This document shows positions 55,439 to 63,389 of a DNA stretch of 64,000 nucleotides, piece after piece. A program made the translations under genes and the position numbers. Origin of the DNA: Desulfovibrio sp. UCD-KL4C. Lineage in GTDB: Bacteria > Desulfobacterota > Desulfovibrionia > Desulfovibrionales > Desulfovibrionaceae. The notes beneath the pieces are model-generated. The model had not been told where the DNA came from, searched no databases, and saw only the letters and a list, made by a program, of their open reading frames with translations. Every line of letters starts with the position of its first letter. Position 1 is the first letter of the stretch. The stretch spans positions 310,001 to 374,000 of the forward strand of contig NZ_VCNC01000002.1 in NCBI RefSeq assembly GCF_006210265.1, in the 5' to 3' direction.

Positions 55439-56374
55439 TTAATCTTCAAGTTGCTGCAATCCATCAAGCTTCCACATTGCAGAGTCTGTGTTTTCTTTAG
55501 TAAAAGTCCAAACCTCACGCACCTGAGTAGGCTGTGATTGATTAGCATCTTCCCTTAGAAGCACATCATAATACACTGTTGCCGAAGTACTTGAACCTTC
55601 TTCTTTAACTTCAAGAAGTCTGGCATTAACCAGCATAATATCAGTTTTTGAAGGTTCAGGATCTTCAACCGCCTGTCGTTTTATTTCATCAACAACACCT
55701 TTAGTCGCAAAGTATTCAATATCGGCAATATTACGGACATCCCAAGATTTTTGAAGTCTTGTGTACATCGCTTTTGCACCTTCAAGAAAATCTTCCGAAT
55801 CAAAACCTGCAGGCACCCCAATCTCAGGGCGAACTTGGTCATGATTAACAGGTTCTACCCGCGACGCTGAGTCAGGTTTTGAAGAGAGATGATCCCATGC
55901 ACTTTTTGAATTCTGCTCCCTGCGTGCAAACGGATCAACATTATATGACTGATTTGGAGGGGTCTGCTGCTGTGAGCTATTCTGCCCAAAAACAGAGCTT
56001 GAGCCTCCACCGCGCGACCTCAAGAATTTAAATCCAAAATAAATCAACGCACCAATAATTAAAATATTAAAAAGGCCACCGCCTCCCCCTCCCATGCCAC
56101 CACCAAACATTGACCCGAGAAAGGTTCCTGCAAGCAATCCCCCCATAAGGCCCATTCCTGGGCGCGCAAAGCCTCCCCGCTGGCGTGATGTACCGGCAAC
56201 GGAGCTCTTCTTTGAAAACGAAGAGGTAGTCGGTTTACTAAAGCTACGCGAAAAAGAAGATTTACTGCCAAACGATCTACCACCACCTAATCTCCTTGCA
56301 TTTGCATCACCAGCCATAGAAACAAGTAGGAAAATTGTTATTAGCGGAAGAACCACGTATCCGAGTAATTTCAT
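55439..56374 (-). CDS. Tim44-like-domain membrane protein
   Basis: The 311-residue protein has a signal-like hydrophobic start (residues ~5-24), a Ser/Arg-rich then Gly/Met-rich stretch up to residue ~100 (GGGMGGGGGG), a membrane segment (ILIIGALIYFGFKFL), and a C-terminal Tim44-like/TimA domain (residues ~195-310; FLEGAKAMYTRLQKSWD). This architecture is common in proteobacteria, where it is usually annotated as a Tim44-family preprotein translocase-related protein. Actual function is unclear. A hairpin near 56405-56424 lies upstream. Confidence 0.75.
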   Translation of the reverse strand: MKLLGYVVLPLITIFLLVSMAGDANARRLGGGRSFGSKSSFSRSFSKPTTSSFSKKSSVAGTSRQRGGFARPGMGLMGGLLAGTFLGSMFGGGMGGGGGGLFNILIIGALIYFGFKFLRSRGGGSSSVFGQNSSQQQTPPNQSYNVDPFARREQNSKSAWDHLSSKPDSASRVEPVNHDQVRPEIGVPAGFDSEDFLEGAKAMYTRLQKSWDVRNIADIEYFATKGVVDEIKRQAVEDPEPSKTDIMLVNARLLEVKEEGSSTSATVYYDVLLREDANQSQPTQVREVWTFTKENTDSAMWKLDGLQQLED

Positions 56375-56635
56375 CTAAAACCTCATAGTATTTAAATTAA
56401 AAAATCTGCGGCAAAAGCCACAGACTATATACTAATACTCAATTCACATCTGTCCAGCACAACTAAACGTCTATTTGTCAAATTACAATAAAAACTAAAA
56501 AGCTTTGCAAGCTCATATAATCAAATTTAATAGCGACATGCATTATTTATTGCCCAAAACTTAACAGACTTTAATCATCTTGCAGAGAGTCGAAATGAAA
56601 GGTACTTACACAACAAAACTTAATAGGAACCCAGC

Positions 56636-56959
56636 ATGATCAAAACTATTTTATCCATACCCTCTTCGGCAACTGAGCTATTCGGCACCGGTCCTCAGTG
56701 GGACCATTGGCCATTCGGACCTGGTTACGGCAATTTAAATGCGGCACTTTTAAAACTGGCGTTTGTCGGGTTAATTTTAGGGTTTATATGCCTCTTCTTA
56801 AGAGTTTTATTCGGTCCCAAAGGGATATTTAGAGATAAAGATCTTGATAGAGAAGCCGCAGAAATGCGTGAAAAAGCACTAAAAGATCTTGAAGAAGAAC
56901 TGGCTTCAGGTGAAATTTCAGAACTGGATTACAAATTTAAGAAAAAAAGATTACTTTAG
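56636..56959 (+). CDS. Small membrane protein with SHOCT-like C-terminus
   Basis: The 107-residue protein has one strong membrane segment (LLKLAFVGLILGFICLFLRV, about residues 38-58). The last ~27 residues (KDLEEELASGEISELDYKFKKKRL) resemble a SHOCT domain, a short C-terminal module of bacterial membrane and oligomerising proteins. AGGAA precedes the ATG. It is followed by the HD-hydrolase gene 11 bases later. Function unknown. Confidence 0.65.
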   Translation: MIKTILSIPSSATELFGTGPQWDHWPFGPGYGNLNAALLKLAFVGLILGFICLFLRVLFGPKGIFRDKDLDREAAEMREKALKDLEEELASGEISELDYKFKKKRLL

Positions 56960-56970
56960 CCCTACAGATT

Positions 56971-57732
56971 ATGAATAATTTCAAAATAATATTCACTGAT
57001 TTCAGCACCACTTATATCCAAAATGCTGATGAAAATGAACGACAAAACTACCTTTTAAAATATGATCACTCCTTACGGGTACTAGAAAATTGCCAAGGAA
57101 TTTGTACATCTTTAAATTTAAATAAAAATTTAACTTCAACCGCTAATATTGCTGCTCTTTTTCATGATACAGGAAGATTTCCGCAATATTTAAAGTACAA
57201 AACATTTAAAGATGCAAACTCTTGTAATCATGCTATATTAGGTGTGAAATATATTCTACGCAAAAAATTACTTGCAAACTTGCCTAAATCACAACTTCGA
57301 ACAATACTGGGATCTGTTGCCTTGCATAACAGAAATAAACTCCCCGAAAACTTACCGGAACACCTTAAAATTACTACCAAGATTGTACGGGACTCTGACA
57401 AAATAGATATTATGGGAATCCTTCTTTCCCATATGAAAAACGTAGCAACTTCAAACTCAGTTCCTCTTATGGATTTAAAAGAAATTCCAGAGAAACTGAC
57501 AGAATCTATTTTATTATCTCTTGAAGAATGTAAGCAAGCCTCATATCAAGAAATGCAATGTTTAAATGATTTTCGCATGCTACTTCTGAGCTGGGCATAT
57601 GACCTTAATTTCAAATGGTCCAAAAAACAGATGATAAACCGAGGATTTGTTGAAACTCTTTTTTATGGGCTTCCTAAAACACCAAGAGTAGAAAAACTCT
57701 ATCTTCCGATAATGAACCAGCTAAAATCTTGA
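56971..57732 (+). CDS. HD-domain phosphohydrolase
   Basis: The 253-residue protein contains an HD domain. The first His is in YDHSLRV near residue 31, the HD pair is in ALFHDTGRFPQY near residue 66, and VALHNRNKL near residue 117 and VRDSDKIDIMG near residue 140 supply the other ligands. This group includes nucleotidases and metal-dependent phosphohydrolases; the substrate is not known. It follows the SHOCT-like gene by 11 bases. Confidence 0.8.
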   Translation: MNNFKIIFTDFSTTYIQNADENERQNYLLKYDHSLRVLENCQGICTSLNLNKNLTSTANIAALFHDTGRFPQYLKYKTFKDANSCNHAILGVKYILRKKLLANLPKSQLRTILGSVALHNRNKLPENLPEHLKITTKIVRDSDKIDIMGILLSHMKNVATSNSVPLMDLKEIPEKLTESILLSLEECKQASYQEMQCLNDFRMLLLSWAYDLNFKWSKKQMINRGFVETLFYGLPKTPRVEKLYLPIMNQLKS

Positions 57733-57733
57733 T

Positions 57734-57776
57734 AAGCAATAATTTTTGATAAATGAATAGCACTTATTGCTTTTTG
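57734..57776 (+). terminator. Terminator after the HD-domain gene
   Basis: AAGCAATAA and TTATTGCTT form a perfect 9-bp stem around a 21-base loop, followed by TTTG. It lies 2 bases after the stop codon. Confidence 0.65.
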
Positions 57777-57849
57777 ATATTTGATACTTATTTTTTATGG
57801 ATAGATTAGTCGACACACAGTTAACCCAATAATAAATGGACATAAGCAC

Positions 57850-58761
57850 ATGAGCGAAACGATTCAAGATATCGTCATATTAGGAGCCGGCCCAGCGGGC
57901 CTGCAGGCAGCAATTCATTCTGCACGAAAAGGGCTTAAAGTCCTCGTTCTCGGTAAAAATGACAAAAGCAATCTTTGGTGGGCACATATTGAAAACTTCT
58001 GCTGTACACTTGAGATTTCAGGTGAACAGATTTTAAAAACAGGAAAACAACAAGCAGAAAGCTTCGGAGCTATTTTTGTAAATGAAGATGTTCTCAGCAT
58101 AGTTCCACCAGACCTTATGACCCCTGACGGAAGTGTTTATTCAATCAACACTGAAACAAAAGTATTTAAAACAAAATCAATAATTATATGCACAGGAACA
58201 ACCCGCAACAAGCTAGGTGTTCCCGGTGAAAAAGAGCTTTTTGGAAAAGGTGTCAGCTACTGCGTTGAGTGCGACGGAAACTTTTTCAGAGGTGAAGAAG
58301 TTGTAGTTGTAGGCGGCGAAAGTGCAGCAGCAGGCGGAGCACTCCACCTGACTCATCTTGCTTCTAAAACACATCTGGTTGCAAAAGAATTCTCATTTGC
58401 GCCTGAACTGATGATACGTCTCAAAGACGCAGGAATTATCATTCATGAAGGTGTTGAAGTTAAAGAAATAACTGGTGAAAGCGGCGTAGACGGGTTGGTC
58501 CTCGACGATGGAAGCAAACTTGATGTTACCGGCGTATTTATCGAGCTTGGAGCAAAGGGAGTTATGTCACTAGCCGCAGAACTCGGAATCACGCTTGATG
58601 AATCCATGAAGTTTATTGAAACAGATAAGCAGCAGCGTACCAATGTTCCGGGACTTTTTGCAGCCGGAGATATATGCGGACCTCCACTCCAAATGGCAAA
58701 AGCTGTAGGTGAAGGATGTGTTGCAGGTCTTGCCGCAGCAAAATTTGTTAAAAAGATCTAA
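57850..58761 (+). CDS. Thioredoxin-reductase-like FAD/NAD(P) oxidoreductase
   Basis: The 303-residue protein has the FAD motif ILGAGPAGLQAAIHSARKG near residue 10 and the redox CxxC as YCVECDGNFF near residue 137, where TrxB normally has CATCDG. The NAD(P) motif reads VVGGESAAAGGALHL near residue 155 rather than GGGDSA. FAAGDICGPPLQM near residue 272 closes the FAD site. It may reduce a thioredoxin- or glutaredoxin-like partner. No thioredoxin gene is adjacent. Confidence 0.85.
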   Translation: MSETIQDIVILGAGPAGLQAAIHSARKGLKVLVLGKNDKSNLWWAHIENFCCTLEISGEQILKTGKQQAESFGAIFVNEDVLSIVPPDLMTPDGSVYSINTETKVFKTKSIIICTGTTRNKLGVPGEKELFGKGVSYCVECDGNFFRGEEVVVVGGESAAAGGALHLTHLASKTHLVAKEFSFAPELMIRLKDAGIIIHEGVEVKEITGESGVDGLVLDDGSKLDVTGVFIELGAKGVMSLAAELGITLDESMKFIETDKQQRTNVPGLFAAGDICGPPLQMAKAVGEGCVAGLAAAKFVKKI

Positions 58762-58812
58762 CTGTATTACTAAAACATATAGAATTTAAATACCTACCGA
58801 CTTATATACCCC

Positions 58813-58864
58813 AAAAAGCCCGCTTTTTTAAGGTCTAAACAGACTTTATAAATGTGGGCTTTTA
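58813..58864. terminator. Bidirectional terminator between converging genes
   Basis: AAAGCCC(GC) at 58815 pairs with (GT)GGGCTTT at 58854-58862, with an inner AGGTCT-AAAC-AGACTT hairpin. T runs follow on both strands. It serves the flavoprotein gene and the convergent lipoprotein gene. Confidence 0.75.
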
Positions 58865-58874
58865 AATGTTTAAA

Positions 58875-59552
58875 TTAATGAGCAGAATAAATATAATTTG
58901 GGTACAAAATAGGAGTTCCTGTCTGTTCTCCAGCTACTTCAAAAGGCAGAGCTCCAATTGTTGCTACAATATTATATCCGGTCCTATGAAGCCCTTTGCG
59001 TACTTCCTCATAAAAATATTTTGATTCAGCATGCTGATTAGGTGAGACCAGGTAAAGACCTTTCCAACCCGAATATCCTTCTCCGGCAAGATTTTCTAAA
59101 ACAGAAACTCTTAAGCTTTCCGGCCTGTGTGAAACTAAAAAAATTGTAACTTTGCGGGACAAAAGATATTCATACATATTCAATGACGATCTAATTACAG
59201 GTAAAATCCCTAGAATCACATTTGAGTACAAATCCTTATGAGCGCAGCTATTATCCGCAAACATCTGTTTTTTCCTAACATCATAAGTTGATATTAAGAC
59301 ATCTTCCACAGAGATAACAACAGCTGGATATTTAACTCCTGCGGCGATAGCTTGATCCACTGCCGCCATTACTTCACGAGCTTTGCCTTCAACGTCCCTG
59401 CGATATTTTCCACTTTCATGATAGTCAATAATGCGTTGCTGAGCAGCCGGAATTGATATCAACTGAACGGATTCATTAATATGCTTAGCAGATGACGACA
59501 CACAACCTGCTAAGCTACAAAGAAATAAAAGAATAAAAAAACGTGCAAGCAA
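58875..59552 (-). CDS. HAD-like acid-phosphatase lipoprotein with altered catalytic residues
   Basis: The 225-residue product has a lipoprotein signal (LLFLCSLAGCVSS, lipid on Cys 17). The rest aligns with class-B/HAD acid phosphatases. Motif I reads AVVISVEDVLISTYD near residue 79, where active enzymes have DxDET. Motif II is VSHRPESL instead of a T/S-G-R version, and the motif IV region reads ATIGALPFEVAG, lacking the usual GDxxxD. It therefore seems catalytically impaired. The start is a TTG at 59552 with AGAGG upstream. Confidence 0.75.
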   Translation of the reverse strand: MLARFFILLFLCSLAGCVSSSAKHINESVQLISIPAAQQRIIDYHESGKYRRDVEGKAREVMAAVDQAIAAGVKYPAVVISVEDVLISTYDVRKKQMFADNSCAHKDLYSNVILGILPVIRSSLNMYEYLLSRKVTIFLVSHRPESLRVSVLENLAGEGYSGWKGLYLVSPNQHAESKYFYEEVRKGLHRTGYNIVATIGALPFEVAGEQTGTPILYPNYIYSAH

Positions 59553-59654
59553 AATAATAACCTCTAAAACAAGTTGAATATTTAATAAACATTTACAACA
59601 TGTTTGATGATTATCATAAGAAACTTACGTACCACAAGCGCTTCACGCTTCGGT

Positions 59655-60782
59655 TTATTTTTTAAATTTTGTAAAAACAAATGATCCGACAATTGCAGTA
59701 AACGGGGCAACTGTAACAAGACCGAAACTACCTACGATTGTTTTTAATACTTCTGCTGAAACATAAACAAAGTTAAAAGTATTAATGAGTGGTACACCCT
59801 GTGCCATAAAAGCCATTAAAAGAGTTATGAACCCTCCTGAATAAGCAAGAAGTAAAGTTGTTGTCATGGTTCCGACAACTGCCCTTCCCACCCTCAGACC
59901 GGATGCTAAAGCTTCTAAGCGGGTTATGTCTGGATGAATCCTTACAACCTCATCCAAACTGGCAGATACGTCCATAGCCAGGTCCATAACAGCTCCAGAA
60001 CAAGCAAGAAAAACAGCTGCAATATAAATCTTTGTTAAATCAAGATGCCCAAATCCTGAATAGAGCAAAGTTTCTGCAAACGGCATCACCGCTCCTTGCA
60101 AATGCAAATCCCCAGTGTAATATACTGCCAAAAGACAACTGGTAAGTACTCCTAAAAATGATCCTATAAATGCGACAATCCCTTTTTTATTAAGCCCTGC
60201 AACCATGAAAATTATTACCGCACATAAAGCTGTAACGATTGCAAGTGTCAGAATAACAGGATCAAATCCTAGAAGCAGCCCCGGGACAAGAAGTTTCCAA
60301 ATAGCCAGAGCTGTAAAAAGAAAAGAGAACAGAGCCTTAGCTCCGGTCCACCCACCAAAAACAAGCAAAAGAAAAGTAAATAGTCCGATCAAAACAAGCT
60401 CTGTACCAATCCTGTAATGATCCTGAGGGTTTACAAATACAACATCACCTTCTGGACTTAATGATAAAACAACCAGAGCTGAATCTCCGACTTTAAAAAT
60501 TTTATCTTTATCCATCTGTCCAAGCAGTTCATTTGTTCCCTTCATAACCTGATCTTTAAATTTACCTTCAACCATTTTCAGAGAAACTAACTGTGTTCCG
60601 GTTTTAACCATACCGAACTGATGAATTTCAGAATTATTAACTGCAACAACTTCTGCTTTGCAACGCACAGCATTATCAGCAATACGGTCATCAAATTTTG
60701 TAGGAATTATGCAGAGTATCGCTGTAAGTATGGCAAATACCAGAACCAGAACAAACTCATGATTTTTAAATAATTTTAACAT
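59655..60782 (-). CDS. YibE/F-like membrane protein
   Basis: The 375-residue product has about eight membrane segments and belongs to the YibE/F family by its layout: an N-terminal membrane segment, a soluble extracytoplasmic part (~30-125), then a block of membrane segments. Characteristic-looking stretches are SASLDEVVRIHPDITRLEAL near residue 281 and ACSGAVMDLAMD just before it. The family function is not settled. There are 107 bases to the next gene start upstream and no clear operon partner. Confidence 0.8.
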   Translation of the reverse strand: MLKLFKNHEFVLVLVFAILTAILCIIPTKFDDRIADNAVRCKAEVVAVNNSEIHQFGMVKTGTQLVSLKMVEGKFKDQVMKGTNELLGQMDKDKIFKVGDSALVVLSLSPEGDVVFVNPQDHYRIGTELVLIGLFTFLLLVFGGWTGAKALFSFLFTALAIWKLLVPGLLLGFDPVILTLAIVTALCAVIIFMVAGLNKKGIVAFIGSFLGVLTSCLLAVYYTGDLHLQGAVMPFAETLLYSGFGHLDLTKIYIAAVFLACSGAVMDLAMDVSASLDEVVRIHPDITRLEALASGLRVGRAVVGTMTTTLLLAYSGGFITLLMAFMAQGVPLINTFNFVYVSAEVLKTIVGSFGLVTVAPFTAIVGSFVFTKFKK

Positions 60783-60832
60783 ATTACGACCGATTATTAA
60801 ATGTGATGTTATCCCTGACTACTAAGTATTAA

Positions 60833-60860
60833 GGCGGAGCGATTAATACACCGCTCCGCC
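60833..60860. repeat. Strong inverted repeat between alkaline phosphatase and YibE/F genes
   Basis: GGCGGAGCG and CGCTCCGCC form a perfect 9-bp stem around a 10-base loop. On the minus strand it follows the alkaline phosphatase stop by 29 bases but has no good T run after it. It is probably a weak terminator or mRNA-end hairpin. Confidence 0.6.
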
Positions 60861-60889
60861 CTCTAGTTTTTCTAAATAATCAATCTTAA

Positions 60890-62401
60890 TTATTTAGCAG
60901 CAATCTTGATGTGTTCATTTCTTGAATAAACGCGTGGAGAAACGCCCATTACTGACATAATTTTTAGAGCAATATCAGTATTGTCATAGTAACCGTTGAA
61001 TGAAGTTGATCCTAAGCCCATTGCAGAAGTAGCAATCGGAACTCCGGTATGTTTAAAGGAAGTCCATCCAAGTCCTGCATTATTATCCAGAACATGGGTG
61101 ATTGTGGTGGTCAATGGATCATAACCGCCATACATATTATATAACTCAGGAGTCTTACATTTATCATCTTTCATAGTACGAACGTAAGCATCTTTAAGCA
61201 TTGCAAGCTGGTAAGGTTTAACAACCATAGGATCTTTTTTGTAATCACCTTCAAACTTAAGTCCGAAGTAATTAGTAATGGTAGGTTTAATATCATCAAA
61301 GTTTACGTCGCCCTTATGCTCACTCTTCCAAAGTTTAACGACTTCATCAGTAAACTTCTGAAAGGATACATCCTGCGGGTTAAGAGCATCGTAGTAAGAA
61401 CCGTACTTTGTTCCGGCAAATCCAAGAGTCAGGCCACCACATTCGTGGTCACCGGTGATAACAATGAGAGTCTCAGAAGGATGTTTTTTCGCAAATGCAA
61501 CAGCTTTTGCGATTGAATCATCAAAAGAAACAGTGTTACGAATAAATGCAGCAGCATCGTTAGCGTGACATGCCCAGTCAATTTTTCCACCTTCAACCAT
61601 CAGGAAAAAGCCTTTAGAATTGTCGAGCATCTCAATTGCTTTCTGAGTAAACTCAGGAAGAGTAATATCCTGTGGACGCATATCCATTACATAAGGAAGA
61701 GCTTTTGCATCCTGCAACCATGCATTCCATGCAACTACTTTTCCATCTGAAGGCTTAAGAGCCATAAAGTCTTTTTTATCAGTTACAACTTTATATCCGG
61801 CATCTTTGATCAAATTAAGAGCATTTCCCTTGAAATTTTTAGAATTATCTTTTTTGTTAGATGGATCTTTAAGTCCGCCACCTGCGAAAAAGTCAAAATT
61901 ACTCTGAGAAAGAGCTACATCAATATCATAATACTGTCCGCGAGTAGGAACATGAGCATAAAATGCTGCAGGTGTAGCATGGTCAATTGAGACACTTGAA
62001 ACAATACCAACTTTCATTCCTTTATCTCGAGCAACTTCTGCAATGGATTTAACATCTTTCTGGCGTGGAGTCATACCGAGCATTCCGATGTTAGTTTTCT
62101 GTCCACTCGCAATAGCAGTTCCGGCTGCAGCGGAACCTGTGATAAACCTGTCAGCAGCATAAGTTGTTGTCATCCCCTGTGAAGGAAAACTGTTCATAAC
62201 TAACTGCTTACCTAAAAAGGCTTCGGCAGCAGCTCTCTGCGGTATTCCCATTCCATCACCGATAAAGAGAAATACATATTTAGCAGGAGTTCCTTTATAA
62301 ACCTTCACGGATTTGGTTTTAGCATGGGCCGGAATTGCTGTAAGAAGAACAGCACAGACGAACAACAATATTAAATGTTTACCTTTACGATAAAAAGTCA
62401 T
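60890..62401 (-). CDS. Periplasmic alkaline phosphatase
   Basis: The 503-residue protein has a Sec signal peptide (LLFVCAVLLTAIPAHA, cut after residue 27). Metal and catalytic residues of the alkaline phosphatase superfamily are seen: IGDGMGIPQ near residue 46, the nucleophile serine in RFITGSAAAGTAI near residue 86 (family usually TDSA), and ITGDHECGGL near residue 315. SIDHATPAAFYAH near residue 140 is also typical. It would release phosphate from phosphomonoesters in the periplasm. Divergently transcribed from the cytochrome gene. Confidence 0.9.
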   Translation of the reverse strand: MTFYRKGKHLILLFVCAVLLTAIPAHAKTKSVKVYKGTPAKYVFLFIGDGMGIPQRAAAEAFLGKQLVMNSFPSQGMTTTYAADRFITGSAAAGTAIASGQKTNIGMLGMTPRQKDVKSIAEVARDKGMKVGIVSSVSIDHATPAAFYAHVPTRGQYYDIDVALSQSNFDFFAGGGLKDPSNKKDNSKNFKGNALNLIKDAGYKVVTDKKDFMALKPSDGKVVAWNAWLQDAKALPYVMDMRPQDITLPEFTQKAIEMLDNSKGFFLMVEGGKIDWACHANDAAAFIRNTVSFDDSIAKAVAFAKKHPSETLIVITGDHECGGLTLGFAGTKYGSYYDALNPQDVSFQKFTDEVVKLWKSEHKGDVNFDDIKPTITNYFGLKFEGDYKKDPMVVKPYQLAMLKDAYVRTMKDDKCKTPELYNMYGGYDPLTTTITHVLDNNAGLGWTSFKHTGVPIATSAMGLGSTSFNGYYDNTDIALKIMSVMGVSPRVYSRNEHIKIAAK

Positions 62402-62483
62402 TAGAGCCTCCGAATTTAAAGAAATTAATAGTTAAAAATAAATTCATCTTAAGCAGAGACTCATCTACCAATCTCAAATGACT

Positions 62484-62496
62484 GTTGTGTCACAAC
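62484..62496. promoter_or_regulatory. Short perfect palindrome in divergent region
   Basis: GTTGTG-T-CACAAC is a 13-base perfect palindrome in the alkaline phosphatase/cytochrome intergenic region. It resembles FNR/CRP-type half-sites but lacks the usual spacer, so the regulator is unknown. Confidence 0.35.
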
Positions 62497-62574
62497 CTAG
62501 CAACAATCTGATAACTAATGTGATTATCTTTCTTTTTTGATCATACAAAAGTTAAACTAGACAAAACCGTAGCG

Positions 62575-62599
62575 TTTACCTATATAATTTATAGGTAAA
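62575..62599. promoter_or_regulatory. 25-bp palindrome before the rnf-type operon
   Basis: TTTACCTATA, TAATT, TATAGGTAAA is a perfect 10-bp inverted repeat, ending 26 bases before the cytochrome GTG start. It is either an operator or a hairpin in the 5' leader. Confidence 0.55.
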
Positions 62600-62625
62600 T
62601 TCCCTTTTAAAACGAGGAACAGTCG

Positions 62626-63372
62626 GTGCAAAAAAAGTTCTTTCCAATCATAATTATAACTGTACTGTTACTTGGATTAGCTGTTACCGGATATATACTT
62701 CCAACACAGAAACAAAAAGTTCCGGTTAGAATTTTATTCCAAAACAGTGGCGGTAAGGTAATTTTCAAACATTTAAAGCACCACCAGATTTACGAGATTT
62801 CATGCGATAAATGTCACCACGAGCGCAAAACAGCTAATAACGATCCTCTTCCATGCGGATCATGCCACCCGGAATCTTTTGACAAAGACTTTGTTCGCAA
62901 TCACATAAATTCTTTTCCAGACAATACTTACTGCATAAAATGTCATCATGCAGAGCTTGGCAAACTCAATTTTAATCACGAAGCTCATGAAGAGCATGCT
63001 GACGACGATTGTCAGACTTGCCACCATGGGGAGGACATTGAAGAAGAACTTCAGAAATGTTCAAACTGCCATACCAGTGCCGGAACAAAAGAAATTCCAA
63101 GTATCAGAGATGCAGCACATGATCGCTGCGTAAAATGTCACGAAGGTCAGTTCAAAGACGGACTCAAAGGCTGTAATCCATGTCACAAAATGAAAGACAT
63201 GACCCATTACAAAGGCGACACAACTCCATGTGCACAATGCCACCAAAAGCCAAGTAAAGATCTAGTGCTGAATCGTATGAGTGCATTCCATGATCAATGT
63301 ATGATATGCCACAGAGAACTTAAAAAAGGGCCGTATAAAGATAATGATTGTGACAAGTGTCATTTAAGATAA
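62626..63372 (+). CDS. Decaheme cytochrome c associated with Rnf
   Basis: The 248-residue protein has an N-terminal membrane anchor or signal (residues 5-25) and ten CXXCH motifs, at Cys 60, 77, 103, 129, 145, 168, 183, 202, 225 and 242. All should bind c-type heme in the periplasm. In Desulfovibrio a multiheme cytochrome gene of this kind precedes the rnf genes, and the next gene is rnfC. It probably passes electrons between periplasmic cytochromes and the Rnf complex. The start is GTG with CGAGGAA upstream. Confidence 0.9.
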   Translation: MQKKFFPIIIITVLLLGLAVTGYILPTQKQKVPVRILFQNSGGKVIFKHLKHHQIYEISCDKCHHERKTANNDPLPCGSCHPESFDKDFVRNHINSFPDNTYCIKCHHAELGKLNFNHEAHEEHADDDCQTCHHGEDIEEELQKCSNCHTSAGTKEIPSIRDAAHDRCVKCHEGQFKDGLKGCNPCHKMKDMTHYKGDTTPCAQCHQKPSKDLVLNRMSAFHDQCMICHRELKKGPYKDNDCDKCHLR

Positions 63373-63389
63373 AGGCGGATACTTCCATT

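Noticed and set aside
60833-60860. Inverted repeat as a terminator of alkaline phosphatase
   Set aside because: It lacks a T run on the minus strand; I list it as a repeat rather than a terminator.
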